Source of the DNA: Marinobacter sp. SS13-12
GTDB taxonomy: Bacteria > Pseudomonadota > Gammaproteobacteria > Pseudomonadales > Oleiphilaceae
NCBI RefSeq assembly: GCF_030227115.1
Contig: NZ_JASSUA010000002.1
Location: forward strand, 310,001-374,000
Direction: 5' to 3'
DNA length: 64,000 nucleotides
The translations under genes and the position numbers were made by a program. Below are positions 29,958 to 38,161 of the stretch, piece after piece (the first letter of the stretch is position 1; the number at the start of each line of letters is the position of its first letter). The notes beneath the pieces were generated by a model. The model saw only the letters and a list, made by a program, of their open reading frames with translations. It was not told the DNA's origin and did not search any database.

Positions 29958-30167
29958 GGCGTTTTCCTCCCATGGAGCACAGAGTGATGATGGTGTTAAC
30001 CCATCCTGGTTCAGTCTGCTAACGCGCCATTTGCGGTTCTGCCACAGGTGGTAATGCTGCGACTACGCTGTTCGGGTTGGGGGGGGGCGTCATGCCTGCC
30101 TGTAATTATAGTTTATAGAGAGCGAGATCAATGGAGAAAGGCAGGAAAATTCTTCGGGATCCATAAC
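29958..30167. other. Intergenic region with a G9 tract
   Basis: Upstream of the haloperoxidase-like gene and downstream of the csp terminator. It holds nine consecutive G (30079-30087) and an AT-rich stretch near 30100-30120. No ORF is convincing. Confidence 0.5.
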
Positions 30168-30196
30168 GAAAAAAGGCAGCCGAGGCTGCCTTTTTC
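30168..30196 (-). terminator. Intrinsic terminator of the cold-shock gene
   Basis: GAAAAAAGGCAGC, loop CGAG, GCTGCCTTTTTC. The stem GGCAGC/GCTGCC is flanked by A and T runs on both sides, so it works as an intrinsic terminator for the minus-strand csp gene and possibly in both directions. Confidence 0.85.
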
Positions 30197-30214
30197 AAAC
30201 GTGCTGGCTGTTAT

Positions 30215-30421
30215 TTAAACAGCAACTACGTTTTCTGCCTGAGGACCTTTCTGGCCTTCAGTAACGGTGAAGTCGACTTGCTGGCCTTCAGCCAGAGTCT
30301 TGAAACCGCCACCTTGAATAGCGCTGTAGTGAACGAAGACGTCCGGGCCGCTTTCGCGAGTGATAAAGCCGAAACCTTTTGCTTCGTTGAAAAACTTAAC
30401 AGTACCGGTAGTTGTAGACAT
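30215..30421 (-). CDS. Cold-shock protein, CspA family
   Basis: 68 residues, a single cold-shock domain. RNP1 is KGFGFI and RNP2 is DVFVHYSAI, with the usual [15 protein letters not shown] start and [17 protein letters not shown] end. It binds single-stranded RNA/DNA as a chaperone. Two overlapping starts exist: the ATG at 30421 has AGGA at nine bases, while 30427 is too close to it. A long leader (30422 to about 30600) is typical of csp genes, where RNA structure controls expression with temperature. A clear terminator follows. Confidence 0.95.
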   Translation of the reverse strand: MSTTTGTVKFFNEAKGFGFITRESGPDVFVHYSAIQGGGFKTLAEGQQVDFTVTEGQKGPQAENVVAV

Positions 30422-30653
30422 AATCATAATCCTGAATTCGATAATTTAATGTGCAGCCAGACCACCTGAAACGATGACTGGTCAGCGTTGTGCGGAAACA
30501 AAAAACGCGCGGAATCAAAAACAGGACGGGCAACTACCAAAACAACTGAGATGCGTCTTATTCGTGAACTGCTGTGCTAATCTTTCCTACGAGAGGCACT
30601 GTACTCTTATGCTCCCCGCCTTTGCAAGTCTATTTTGACAGGATCGATAAGGC
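30422..30653 (-). promoter_or_regulatory. Long upstream region of the cold-shock gene
   Basis: About 230 bases without an ORF between the csp start and the divergent M23 peptidase gene. It should contain the csp promoter and a long 5' leader, but no canonical cold-box was identified by eye. Confidence 0.4.
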
Positions 30654-31592
30654 ATGACTCTTTTTCTCCTCATTATGTCCCACCTGTTTGTTCCACTGGT
30701 GTTCATTGTTGCGGTAGGTTTCGGTAAGGCAGCATCCCGCATCCACTGGTTGAGCTATCTGGCTCTGGCCGTTGTTTATCTGCTGCTTATCCAGCAGGCA
30801 GGCGCCTGGATATGGCTTGGTGGATACTGGCCCTGGCTGTTCTGGGCTGGCCTGGTGGGGAGCACAGCCTGGTTCCTGATGCGCCACATGTCGGCGCTGC
30901 CGGTGTGGCCAGCCTGGCGGCCGGTGGCGATCTTGTCGCTGGGTTTCAATATTGCCGTGTTGGCCGCCCTCCTGGTGCCTGCCTGGTCTGTACTGGAGGC
31001 GGCAAATCCGGGTACCGAGCCTGTTGAGTTGCGATGGCCCCTGATCGAGGGGCAATACCGGGTCGGGCAGGGAGGCAATTCCCATGTAATGAATCACCAC
31101 TATGGAATCGATGCTCAGCATCATGCGATTGACGTGGTTCGTACTGTCCGCTTCGGTCTGCGCACCCATGAGATGGTTCCCGACGTGCTGGAGGATTATG
31201 GCATCTGGAATGCCCCGGTAGCAGCGCCGTGTTCGGGCGAGGTAACGAACGTCGGCACCGGCTTACCGGATCAGACGCCCCCCCGGAACGATCGTGACAA
31301 TCCTGCCGGTAATTTCGTGGCTATCCACTGTGGCAAGGTGACCGTGGTGCTGGCGCACTTACGCCAGGGGTCGGTTTCGTTGCAGCAGGGCGATAAGGTA
31401 TTGTCAGGGGATCTGATAGGGCGAGTGGGCAATTCCGGGAATTCCAGTGAGCCCCACCTTCACGTGCATGCGGTACAGGGTCGGGTCTCCGATCACGATA
31501 ACCTTATGTGGGAGGCCAGGGGCCAGCCCATGAGTTTCGATGGTCGGTATCTTGTTCGCAATGATGTTGTCGGAAAGAGGATTGATCGATGA
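30654..31592 (+). CDS. Membrane-anchored M23 (LytM) peptidase
   Basis: 312 residues. Three or four N-terminal hydrophobic segments (to about residue 115) precede an extracytoplasmic LytM domain. The zinc ligands are in HHYGID (H-x3-D) and HLHVHA (HxH), and the core GVGNSGNSSEPHLHVH is standard as RVGNSGNSSEPHLH. It probably cuts peptidoglycan cross-bridges or serves as a non-lytic LytM regulator. It heads a group with the ABM and CPBP genes: the next gene overlaps by four bases. No SH3 or LysM domain is visible. Confidence 0.88.
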   Translation: MTLFLLIMSHLFVPLVFIVAVGFGKAASRIHWLSYLALAVVYLLLIQQAGAWIWLGGYWPWLFWAGLVGSTAWFLMRHMSALPVWPAWRPVAILSLGFNIAVLAALLVPAWSVLEAANPGTEPVELRWPLIEGQYRVGQGGNSHVMNHHYGIDAQHHAIDVVRTVRFGLRTHEMVPDVLEDYGIWNAPVAAPCSGEVTNVGTGLPDQTPPRNDRDNPAGNFVAIHCGKVTVVLAHLRQGSVSLQQGDKVLSGDLIGRVGNSGNSSEPHLHVHAVQGRVSDHDNLMWEARGQPMSFDGRYLVRNDVVGKRIDR

Positions 31593-31912
31593 AGTATATC
31601 TTTGAGGTTCGCATCCGGGAGGGGCATACAGCAGAGGAGTACGCCGATGCCTGGGTTCGTGCCAGCGAAATTATCCAGCAGGCACCCGGTGCACGAGGAA
31701 CGGAGCTACACCGCAAGATCGACGACCCGAATGTGTTGATTGCCATTGCCAGTTGGGACAGCAAGGCGGACCGGGATGCCATGGAAGGGCAGCACAATCC
31801 GGAGGTTGCCCGCATTATCCGCAGTGCCGCACCGTTTTGCGAGATTACACCCATCGGGGAGTTTGAAGATCCGGAATGGGTAGTGATGCCGCCGGGCAAG
31901 CGAGGTAACTGA
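31589..31912 (+). CDS. Antibiotic biosynthesis monooxygenase (ABM) domain protein
   Basis: 107 residues, a small ferredoxin-like alpha/beta domain. Family features are the N-terminal strand YIFEVRIREGHTAEEYADAW, the GARGTELHRKIDDPNVLIAIASWDSKADRDAM middle, and the typical helix ending. ABM domains are found in monooxygenases and in many proteins of unknown role. No catalytic residues can be named here. Start overlaps the M23 gene, and the TGA overlaps the GTG of the next gene, so the three are likely co-translated. Confidence 0.8.
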   Translation: MKYIFEVRIREGHTAEEYADAWVRASEIIQQAPGARGTELHRKIDDPNVLIAIASWDSKADRDAMEGQHNPEVARIIRSAAPFCEITPIGEFEDPEWVVMPPGKRGN

Positions 31913-32503
31913 GTGGCCCATGCTGGTAAACGCCCGCAGATTTCGCCTCGCACGGCGTTGATGTTCCAGGGCGGCATCGGGGTGGTGGGGCTGGCGGCCA
32001 TCGCCTTGTTTGGAATTCCCGTCTATTACAATGGTGTGAGCCCCGCCACTGCGCTGTTCTGGGGGCTGGCCGGAAGTGTGGCGACCTATGCTGTGATCCT
32101 GCTGGTGAGCCGTCTGCCCGGTCTGGTCCGCGATTCGCTGGAATCCCAGCTCGAGCAATTACACCGGTTCGCGAGTGATTATTCCTGGACTGTCCTGATT
32201 GCCCTCTCGGTCTTTGCCGGCGTAGGAGAGGAGTTGCTTTTCAGGGGTGCGATCCAGGGCTGGCTGGCCCAGCATGTGCACGATGCAGTAGCAATCTTGT
32301 TGGCTTCGTTGCTATTCGGGCTGGTGCACTATCTGTCATTTACCTATTTTGTATTGGCCACCGGGCTGGGTATGACATTAGGAACGGTCTATGCAACGAC
32401 CGACAGCCTGGTCCTGGTGATGGTCTGGCACGGTGTATACGACATGATTGCCCTGTATTGTCTGCGCCGGTTTCCGGAATGGTTCGGGGTGCGGGTTGGA
32501 TAA
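31913..32503 (+). CDS. CPBP-family intramembrane metalloprotease
   Basis: 196 residues with about five membrane helices. The CAAX-protease/CPBP motifs are EELLFRG (EExxxR), HYLSFTYF (motif with His) and HGVYDM (final HxxxD/N type). It may process membrane proteins or act in immunity-like functions elsewhere. Start codon is GTG at 31913, directly after the ABM stop. The 3' end overlaps the phosphodiesterase start. Confidence 0.85.
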   Translation: MAHAGKRPQISPRTALMFQGGIGVVGLAAIALFGIPVYYNGVSPATALFWGLAGSVATYAVILLVSRLPGLVRDSLESQLEQLHRFASDYSWTVLIALSVFAGVGEELLFRGAIQGWLAQHVHDAVAILLASLLFGLVHYLSFTYFVLATGLGMTLGTVYATTDSLVLVMVWHGVYDMIALYCLRRFPEWFGVRVG

Positions 32504-33053
32504 GCCAGCGAAGCTTCGCCTGTTCTTCGGGCTGGAAATTCCGGAACCGGTCAAACAGCGGTTACTGTCGATTCAGCAGCCGGTAGCGGATGCCCGCTGG
32601 CAGCGAGCGGACCAGTTGCATCTGACACTGGCGTTTCTCGGCAGTGTAGAGGCGCAAAAGCTCCCGGACATTTGTGATGCGGCCCGGAAGCTTGCCGTTG
32701 AGCCCTTTGATCTTACCGTGACCGGGATTGGTTGTTTTGGTCACCCCGACCGCCCGAAGAATCTCTGGGCAGGTGTGCAGCCGGTGAATGAGTTGGCCAG
32801 GTTGCATGATGAACTCTGTCAAAGACTGGCAGCGTGTGGATTCGGGCCAGAGAAGCGTACTTTCCGACCGCATATTACGCTCTCCCGTTTCAGTAAGGAG
32901 CCCGGTTCGGTGCGGCAATTGTTGCTAGAGCACCAGGCTGTCCAGGCCGGTACGTTTTCCGTGAATCAGTTTGCGTTGTTCGAGAGCGTCTGTGGAGGGC
33001 AGGGGTCCGCTTATCAAATCATCGAAAGGATTCCGCTGGCGGGACCAGAGTGA
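32496..33053 (+). CDS. thpR: RNA 2',3'-cyclic phosphodiesterase
   Basis: About 185 residues. Two HxTx motifs, HLTLAFLG and HITLSRF, place it in the LigT/ThpR branch of the 2H phosphoesterases. The reaction is opening of 2',3'-cyclic phosphate or tRNA ligation with 2'-5' linkage in vitro. The start is uncertain: the frame is open from 32448, but TTG at 32496 is the most likely start because it lies at the CPBP stop and the family begins KLRLFFGLEIPE. Similarity is high to typical members. Confidence 0.87.
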   Translation: MDKPAKLRLFFGLEIPEPVKQRLLSIQQPVADARWQRADQLHLTLAFLGSVEAQKLPDICDAARKLAVEPFDLTVTGIGCFGHPDRPKNLWAGVQPVNELARLHDELCQRLAACGFGPEKRTFRPHITLSRFSKEPGSVRQLLLEHQAVQAGTFSVNQFALFESVCGGQGSAYQIIERIPLAGPE

Positions 33054-33113
33054 CATTGAGCGCCCACGGGGGAAGAATTTTCGGTAAGATTCGAGGTTGA
33101 ACCATTTTTTGGG

Positions 33114-33518
33114 ATGCTCCGAATGTTCTACTACGAAGTTGAGCCACGATTCAGCGATACTGATGCGCTCGGTCATATCAATAATACCGTCTATCCGGTC
33201 TGGTTCGAGCAGGCCAGAACCCCGGTTTTCCGGATCTTCCATCCGTCCCTGACCCCTGAAGGCTGGCCCCTGATCCTTGCCAGAATGGAAATAGACCTGA
33301 AGGCACAGTGCTACTGGGCAACTCCGGTAGAGGTGCGCTCTGGTATCGGAAAGATCGGCAACTCGTCTTTCGAGGTTATTCAGGAAGCCTGGCAGAACGG
33401 CGCGCTGGTGGCCCGTGGCGTAACCGTGCTGATCCATTTCGATTACGAGACGCAGAAGTCCGTTCCTGTCCCCGACGAGATTCGTAACCAGCTTACCGGG
33501 CACGTTTTCGAGGAATAG
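33114..33518 (+). CDS. Acyl-CoA thioesterase, 4HBT hotdog family
   Basis: 134 residues, single hotdog. The motif RFSDTDALGHINNTVYPVWFEQAR has the catalytic Asp of the YbgC/4HBT class, with H and N in HINN. It probably hydrolyses small acyl-CoA esters. Start could be 33114 or the ATG at 33123; neither has a strong ribosome site. Precedes a second hotdog gene by 33 bases. Confidence 0.85.
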   Translation: MLRMFYYEVEPRFSDTDALGHINNTVYPVWFEQARTPVFRIFHPSLTPEGWPLILARMEIDLKAQCYWATPVEVRSGIGKIGNSSFEVIQEAWQNGALVARGVTVLIHFDYETQKSVPVPDEIRNQLTGHVFEE

Positions 33519-33551
33519 GCGGGTCTTCAGTAAGCATAGCCGGGAGGCGTG

Positions 33552-33986
33552 ATGGACAGCTTTAATAAAAACGAAGTGGAACGCATTTTCTCATCAGCAC
33601 CGTTCATCGCCGATCTGGGCCTTGAACCGGTCTCCATCGAATCCGGAGAATGTCGCTCCAGACTGGTGCTTGAGAAAAGGCATCTGCAGCAGGATGGCTT
33701 TGTTCACTTTGGGGTGCAGGCCACGGTGGCGGACCATACTGCTGGTGCGGCAGGCGCCTCCATGGCAAAGCCCGGGCAGATTGTGCTTACGTCGGATTTC
33801 TCGCTGAAGTTGCTGCGGTCGGCAAAAGGCACCCACCTTGAATGTATTGCTACCGTGCTCAAGGCGGGGTCCTCCCTGACCGTCGTGGAGTCAGAGGTGT
33901 TTTGTGGTACGGCTGATGATATGCGGCTTGTTTCCAAGGCAACCGTTACGCTTGCTGTCGTCAGCCCCCGTCAAGCTCCCCGATAG
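33552..33986 (+). CDS. PaaI-type thioesterase
   Basis: 144 residues, hotdog fold. The section GFVHFGVQATVADHTAGAAG holds the PaaI-type G-x-(V/I)-H-x(G)G...AD catalytic helix, and the terminal half VLTSDFSLKLLRSAKGTHL is typical. Two adjacent starts (GTG 33549, ATG 33552) are possible; the ATG was chosen, with GGGAGG close upstream. Substrate unknown. Confidence 0.85.
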   Translation: MDSFNKNEVERIFSSAPFIADLGLEPVSIESGECRSRLVLEKRHLQQDGFVHFGVQATVADHTAGAAGASMAKPGQIVLTSDFSLKLLRSAKGTHLECIATVLKAGSSLTVVESEVFCGTADDMRLVSKATVTLAVVSPRQAPR

Positions 33987-33989
33987 CCC

Positions 33990-35075
33990 ATGAAACCCGC
34001 CATCCCACCGGAGAACTTTATAGAACTCTTGCTGGACGCGATCTTTGTGGTCGACCGTGATGGCTATGTTCGATATGTCAGCGCAGCCAGTGAACGGGTT
34101 TTTGGTTATCTGCCCAAGGAGATGATTGGCCAGCCCATTCTCGATTTTGTTCATCCGGAAGACCGGAAGAAAACCCGGCAAGCCGTGAATGAGATCCTGC
34201 AGGGTGAGTTGAAACCCAATTTCGAAAACCGCTATGTCCGCAAGGATGGCTCGATTGCCCGAATCATGTGGTCTGCCCGCTGGTCAGAGGAAGAGCAGGT
34301 CCGGGTCGCTGTGGCTCGGGATGTGACTGAGCGCAGGCGGTCGGAAGCCATGCAGGCGGCCATGTATGCGATATCTGAGGCTGCGAACAGTCCGGACAGT
34401 TTACCGGCCATGTACCAGCGAATTCACAGGGTGGTCGATGACTTACTGGTGGCTCCTGGCTTTATGGATGCGATTGCTGAACCGAACGGCGAGGCGCTGA
34501 ACATTCCTGATACCGAGAAGGACCGGGAGTTGCTCGAGTTTGTCAGAGTGCAGGTTGCGGCGGCCGTAGAGCGCAAGCAGATGCATTCCCAGCTGGAATT
34601 GATGGCCAACTATGATCAGCTGACAGGCCTGCCCAACCGTCGACTGTTTATGGACCGGATTCACAAAGCGCTGGAGCATGCGGCCAGGGCCAAGGGCAAC
34701 CTGGCTGTGCTTTATCTGGACCTGAACAATTTCAAGGAGGTCAACGATACCTACGGCCATGAAGCTGGCGACGAGGTTTTACGGACGATGGCTGAGCGGC
34801 TGGCGCAATGTGTGCGGGCGGCTGATACCGTGGGTCGCCTCGGTGGTGATGAATTCATCGTATTGCTCGACACCATTGCACAACCGGACGACGCGTTCAG
34901 TGTCGCTGAAAAAGTACACGCCGCACTCAGTGAACCCTATGAGTTGTCCATGGCAAACCTGACCCTGATCCCCAGTATCGGCATCGCCGTATACCCGGAA
35001 CATGGTGAGGAGCCTGAAACGCTGATTCGCCACGCGGACGGCGCTATGTATCGGGTGAAGAAGGGGGAGAGGTGA
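33990..35075 (+). CDS. PAS-GGDEF diguanylate cyclase with a shortened GAF linker
   Basis: 361 residues, soluble. A PAS domain (about 10-115) is followed by sequence that begins like a GAF domain (MYAISEAANSPDSL, 125-138) and ends like one (ELLEFVRVQVAAAVERK, 180-196), with the body missing. The cyclase domain has GGDEF at 285-289 and the inhibitory site RAAD at 276-279, so it should make cyclic-di-GMP and be product-inhibited. The stop overlaps the GTG start of the following hydrolase. Four bases after the PaaI gene, without a good ribosome site. Confidence 0.9.
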   Translation: MKPAIPPENFIELLLDAIFVVDRDGYVRYVSAASERVFGYLPKEMIGQPILDFVHPEDRKKTRQAVNEILQGELKPNFENRYVRKDGSIARIMWSARWSEEEQVRVAVARDVTERRRSEAMQAAMYAISEAANSPDSLPAMYQRIHRVVDDLLVAPGFMDAIAEPNGEALNIPDTEKDRELLEFVRVQVAAAVERKQMHSQLELMANYDQLTGLPNRRLFMDRIHKALEHAARAKGNLAVLYLDLNNFKEVNDTYGHEAGDEVLRTMAERLAQCVRAADTVGRLGGDEFIVLLDTIAQPDDAFSVAEKVHAALSEPYELSMANLTLIPSIGIAVYPEHGEEPETLIRHADGAMYRVKKGER

Positions 35076-36118
35076 GCAGGTTCTTGCGCGGTTTGACCAT
35101 CGCTCTGTTGGTGACGCCTTTGATGGCTTTGACCACATCTGCCCGCACGGAAACGTCAGCCCCCTTGTTTCCGGGGCTGGCCGAGCAAGCTGCAGGGCTT
35201 GAACGCCTCCATAGCCTGGTGATCGCCGTGGATGGCGAACCTGTATTTTCTCAGGCATTCCGGGGCCCCGGAACGGACAAGCCAGCCAATATAAAATCCC
35301 TGTCCAAGACAGTACTCTCTGCCGTCGTTGGCATAGCTATTGACCGTGGGGTATTCGCCAGTGTGGATCAGCCCATTGCAGAGATTCTGGATGTGCCGGC
35401 CACTGCCAGTAAACGGGTCAATGAGGTGACCATTGGCAACCTTCTGTCCATGCAGGCTGGTCTGCAGCGCACCTCTGGCCGCTATTACGGCGAGTGGGTC
35501 AACAGCGAGAACTGGGTAGACTACGCTCTCAGCCGACCGTTCGTGGCCGAACCCGGTGCTGAAATGCTCTATTCCACCGGCAGTTACCATTTGCTGTCTG
35601 CGGCGCTCACCGAGAACACTGGCCGTAGCACTCTTGCGGTCACCCGTGACTGGCTGGGTGAGCCATTGGGCATCCGGATTCGTCCCTGGCTGAAGGATCC
35701 CCAGGGCATTTATTTCGGGGGCAACGACATGCGCCTGTCTCCCATGGCGCTGCTTAAAATCGGCGAACTGTATCGTAACGGCGGCGTGCATGCCGGCAAG
35801 CAACTGCTTTCGCCGGAGTGGATCGACCAGTCATGGACCCAGCGTGGCACGTCCCGGTATACCGATGACCGCTACGGCTACGGCTGGTTCGTGACCGACC
35901 TGGGAGGGCATCGCGCCTATTATGGCCGTGGTTATGGCGGGCAGATGCTGTACGTTTTTCCGGATCTGGAAATGACAGTGGTCATGACGTCTGATCCACA
36001 ACCGCCTGCGTCACCGTCTTTCATGCAGAAACAGAATGCGCTGCTGGAAGAGTTTGTTATTCCTGCTTTCCCGCTTCCCCCTGCTTCCTCGCCTCAAAAC
36101 TCTCAAGCTCAACGTTGA
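35072..36118 (+). CDS. Serine hydrolase of the beta-lactamase/6-aminohexanoate-dimer hydrolase family
   Basis: 348 residues with a signal peptide (cleavage about residue 24-28). The SxxK nucleophile is S76-L-S-K79, and a Tyr-Ser-Thr section YSTGSYHLLSA fits the YxN position as in class C-like hydrolases. The C-terminal GHRAYYGRGYGGQMLYVFPD is the usual closing block (HGG-type). An esterase, peptidase or amidase of the cell envelope. Starts GTG, overlapping the GGDEF stop by four bases behind AAGGGGGAGAG, so it is strongly coupled to the cyclase gene. Its last 62 bases overlap the convergent DUF2721 gene. Confidence 0.85.
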   Translation: MSRFLRGLTIALLVTPLMALTTSARTETSAPLFPGLAEQAAGLERLHSLVIAVDGEPVFSQAFRGPGTDKPANIKSLSKTVLSAVVGIAIDRGVFASVDQPIAEILDVPATASKRVNEVTIGNLLSMQAGLQRTSGRYYGEWVNSENWVDYALSRPFVAEPGAEMLYSTGSYHLLSAALTENTGRSTLAVTRDWLGEPLGIRIRPWLKDPQGIYFGGNDMRLSPMALLKIGELYRNGGVHAGKQLLSPEWIDQSWTQRGTSRYTDDRYGYGWFVTDLGGHRAYYGRGYGGQMLYVFPDLEMTVVMTSDPQPPASPSFMQKQNALLEEFVIPAFPLPPASSPQNSQAQR

Positions 36119-36470
36119 TGGCGTTGGTTGAGATCACGATTTCATACAGTGAATACAGCAGGGATATGGAAAGCAATATCAGGCTGATGCCGAACGCGAT
36201 GGCGCCGGCAAGCTCTGCCCCCACAAACAGCACGAACATGGACATGGTGCAGAGGAAAAAGCTCAGCACACCGTAAGCCTGCATGCGTTTGGTCAGCAAA
36301 ATGCGTTTGCGCAGCATGCTGATCTGCCTGGCGATCAGGGCGTGGTCCTCTTCCGTGTCCATCTGCTTGAGCTGGCGGATCAGCTGGGCAAGTACCAGAA
36401 AGCGATTGGTGTAGGCCAGCAGCAACAATGAAATCGCCGGGAACAACAGAGCGGGGGTGGTCAGTGTCAA
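36057..36470 (-). CDS. DUF2721 family membrane protein
   Basis: 137 residues. Two or three hydrophobic stretches separated by a charged helix (LIRQLKQMDTEEDHALIARQISMLRKRILLTKRMQ), the pattern of DUF2721. Function unknown. The 3' end overlaps the convergent serine hydrolase gene by 62 bases, which is more than usual here. Upstream is the divergent one-carbon cluster leader. Confidence 0.8.
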   Translation of the reverse strand: MTLTTPALLFPAISLLLLAYTNRFLVLAQLIRQLKQMDTEEDHALIARQISMLRKRILLTKRMQAYGVLSFFLCTMSMFVLFVGAELAGAIAFGISLILLSISLLYSLYEIVISTNAINVELESFEARKQGEAGKQE

Positions 36471-36574
36471 CGTCGGCTCCTTGATGTATTGAATCCTGGG
36501 AAAAAGGTCTTTCAGTCTATAGTTGGTCCGGGGCGTTATCCAGCCAGTGTTATTGGCCTCAGGCGACTACAGAT

Positions 36575-36723
36575 AAAACGTCAGGCGGGTAATCCGAGAG
36601 GGCAGGATGACAAGAGCTGGCAGGCTGACGTTTTTGGTTGTGCCAGTGTCGTATTGGTTCACTCCCACAACCGCAAACACGGTCACATTAGAGCTATCGA
36701 CAACCCCGTAAGGGAGAGATAGC
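36575..36723 (+). promoter_or_regulatory. Structured leader with three consecutive stem-loops before the DmdA-like gene
   Basis: Stem 1: AAAACGTCAG (36575-36584) with CTGACGTTTT (36625-36634), enclosing 40 bases and followed by more T. Stem 2: GGTTGTG (36636-36642) with CACAACC (36666-36672), with AGTG/CACT inside. Stem 3: GCTATC (36693-36698) with GATAGC (36718-36723), inside which CCCC could pair with GGG of the ribosome site AGGGAG (36711-36716). The start codon is at 36725. A terminator-like first stem and a ribosome-site-covering last stem suggest a cis-regulatory RNA. It does not look like any riboswitch class I know. Confidence 0.5.
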
Positions 36724-36724
36724 A

Positions 36725-38086
36725 ATGGCCGTTAAATTCGAACAAGTAGCTCAGGAATATCCGCAACAACGGGCGGGCGCCGCGCGCCAGCCTGACAGCG
36801 TCGACCAGTCTGATCGTCGCGTTCCCATCAACCTGCGCCAGTCCGGTCCTACGCCGGTGGAGATGCTGATTTCCACACGGGTCCGCAAATCGCCGTACTG
36901 GCATCTGTCCTATGAGGCTGGCTGCTGGCGGGCAACCGTTTACAACCGTATGTATCACCCCCGGGGTTACGTCCACCCGGAAGACGGCGGTGCCATGGTG
37001 GAATACGAATCCCTGATAAACGACGTCACCATGTGGAACGTGGCGGTGGAGCGCCAGATCCAGGTCAAGGGCCCGGATGCAGAACGCTTCGTGAACTACG
37101 TGATCACCCGGGATGCCACGAAGATAAAGCCCATGCGCGGCAAGTACGTCATCCTGTGCAACGAGGAGGGCGGTATCATCAATGACCCGGTGCTACTGCG
37201 GGTGGCCGAGGATGAGTTCTGGTTCTCCCTGTCCGACAGTGACCTGGAGTTCTGGCTGCGGGGTGTGAATATCGGTATGGGCTTCGATGTCAGCATCGCG
37301 GAAATCGATGTGGCACCGGTACAGATCCAGGGACCCAGGTCCGAGGCACTCATGGCCGATCTTTTCGGTGAGGGGGTGAAAGACATTCCCTACTACGGGC
37401 TGATGGAGGGCCAGGTTGCCGGCCACGACGTGATCGTTTCCCAGACCGGCTTCACCGGAGAAAAGGGCTACGAGATATACCTCAAGGAAGCCACCAAATA
37501 CGCCGAGGACCTCTGGTATACCGTGCTTGCGGCGGGTGAGCCCCACAATCTCCGGGTTATCGCCCCTGCCCATCATCGCCGGATCGCCGCGGGCATTCTC
37601 TCCTGGGGCCAGGATGTGGACCAGGAAACCCTGCCGTTCCAGTGCGCCCTGGCTTACCAGGTACCGCGCAACAAGGATGCGGACTACATCGGCAAGCAGA
37701 AGCTTGAGAAAGCCCGCGAGCAGGTCGATGCCGGTCGTCCGCCCTTCAGCCACATCATGGTGGGTATCCGCTTCGGCGGCGCACCGGTGACTGACTATGC
37801 CAACGATTTCTGGCTGATCAGTGGCCCTGACGGCGGCGAGCCCGAGGGCTATGTCACGTCACCCTGGTATTCCCCGGAACTGGAAACCAATATCGCACTC
37901 GCCTACGTGCCATTCGACCTGCGCGCCGTCGGCACGCACCTGACGGTCCACTTGCCGGTGGAGTATGCCGCAGCGGACGGCTCAACCAGTGTTGAGGCAG
38001 AAGTGGTGGAAGTGCCGTTCCGGCCGTCGGTGAACCCCAATGCCCGCGAGCGGGCCCGGGCCAAAGGCATCGACTTCGCCGATTAG
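36725..38086 (+). CDS. DmdA/GcvT-like tetrahydrofolate-dependent methyltransferase
   Basis: 453 residues. Clear glycine-cleavage T-protein fold, with sequence close to the DMSP demethylase DmdA pattern: MWNVAVERQIQVKGPDA, NYVITRD, EEGGIINDPVLLRV, FWFSLSDSDLEFWLRG, VQIQGPRSEALM and RIAAGILSWGQDVDQETLPF. Such proteins move a methyl or methylene group onto THF. It has an N-terminal extension of about 60 residues absent from DmdA, and an alternative substrate (betaine-type, sarcosine or an aromatic methyl ether) is possible. First gene of a plus-strand run with an MTHFR-like gene and fhs, preceded by the structured leader. Confidence 0.8.
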   Translation: MAVKFEQVAQEYPQQRAGAARQPDSVDQSDRRVPINLRQSGPTPVEMLISTRVRKSPYWHLSYEAGCWRATVYNRMYHPRGYVHPEDGGAMVEYESLINDVTMWNVAVERQIQVKGPDAERFVNYVITRDATKIKPMRGKYVILCNEEGGIINDPVLLRVAEDEFWFSLSDSDLEFWLRGVNIGMGFDVSIAEIDVAPVQIQGPRSEALMADLFGEGVKDIPYYGLMEGQVAGHDVIVSQTGFTGEKGYEIYLKEATKYAEDLWYTVLAAGEPHNLRVIAPAHHRRIAAGILSWGQDVDQETLPFQCALAYQVPRNKDADYIGKQKLEKAREQVDAGRPPFSHIMVGIRFGGAPVTDYANDFWLISGPDGGEPEGYVTSPWYSPELETNIALAYVPFDLRAVGTHLTVHLPVEYAAADGSTSVEAEVVEVPFRPSVNPNARERARAKGIDFAD

Positions 38087-38161
38087 CAAACCGGCAGGGC
38101 GGGCGGCTGCGACCGCTCGATCCCTGCCTGCCCATACGGGTGGAAATGAGGTGCATGGGTT

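Noticed and set aside
30079..30087. Nine-G tract as a phase-variable promoter switch
   Set aside because: It is about 120 bases upstream of the haloperoxidase-like start with no promoter boxes placed around it. A single tract is weak evidence.
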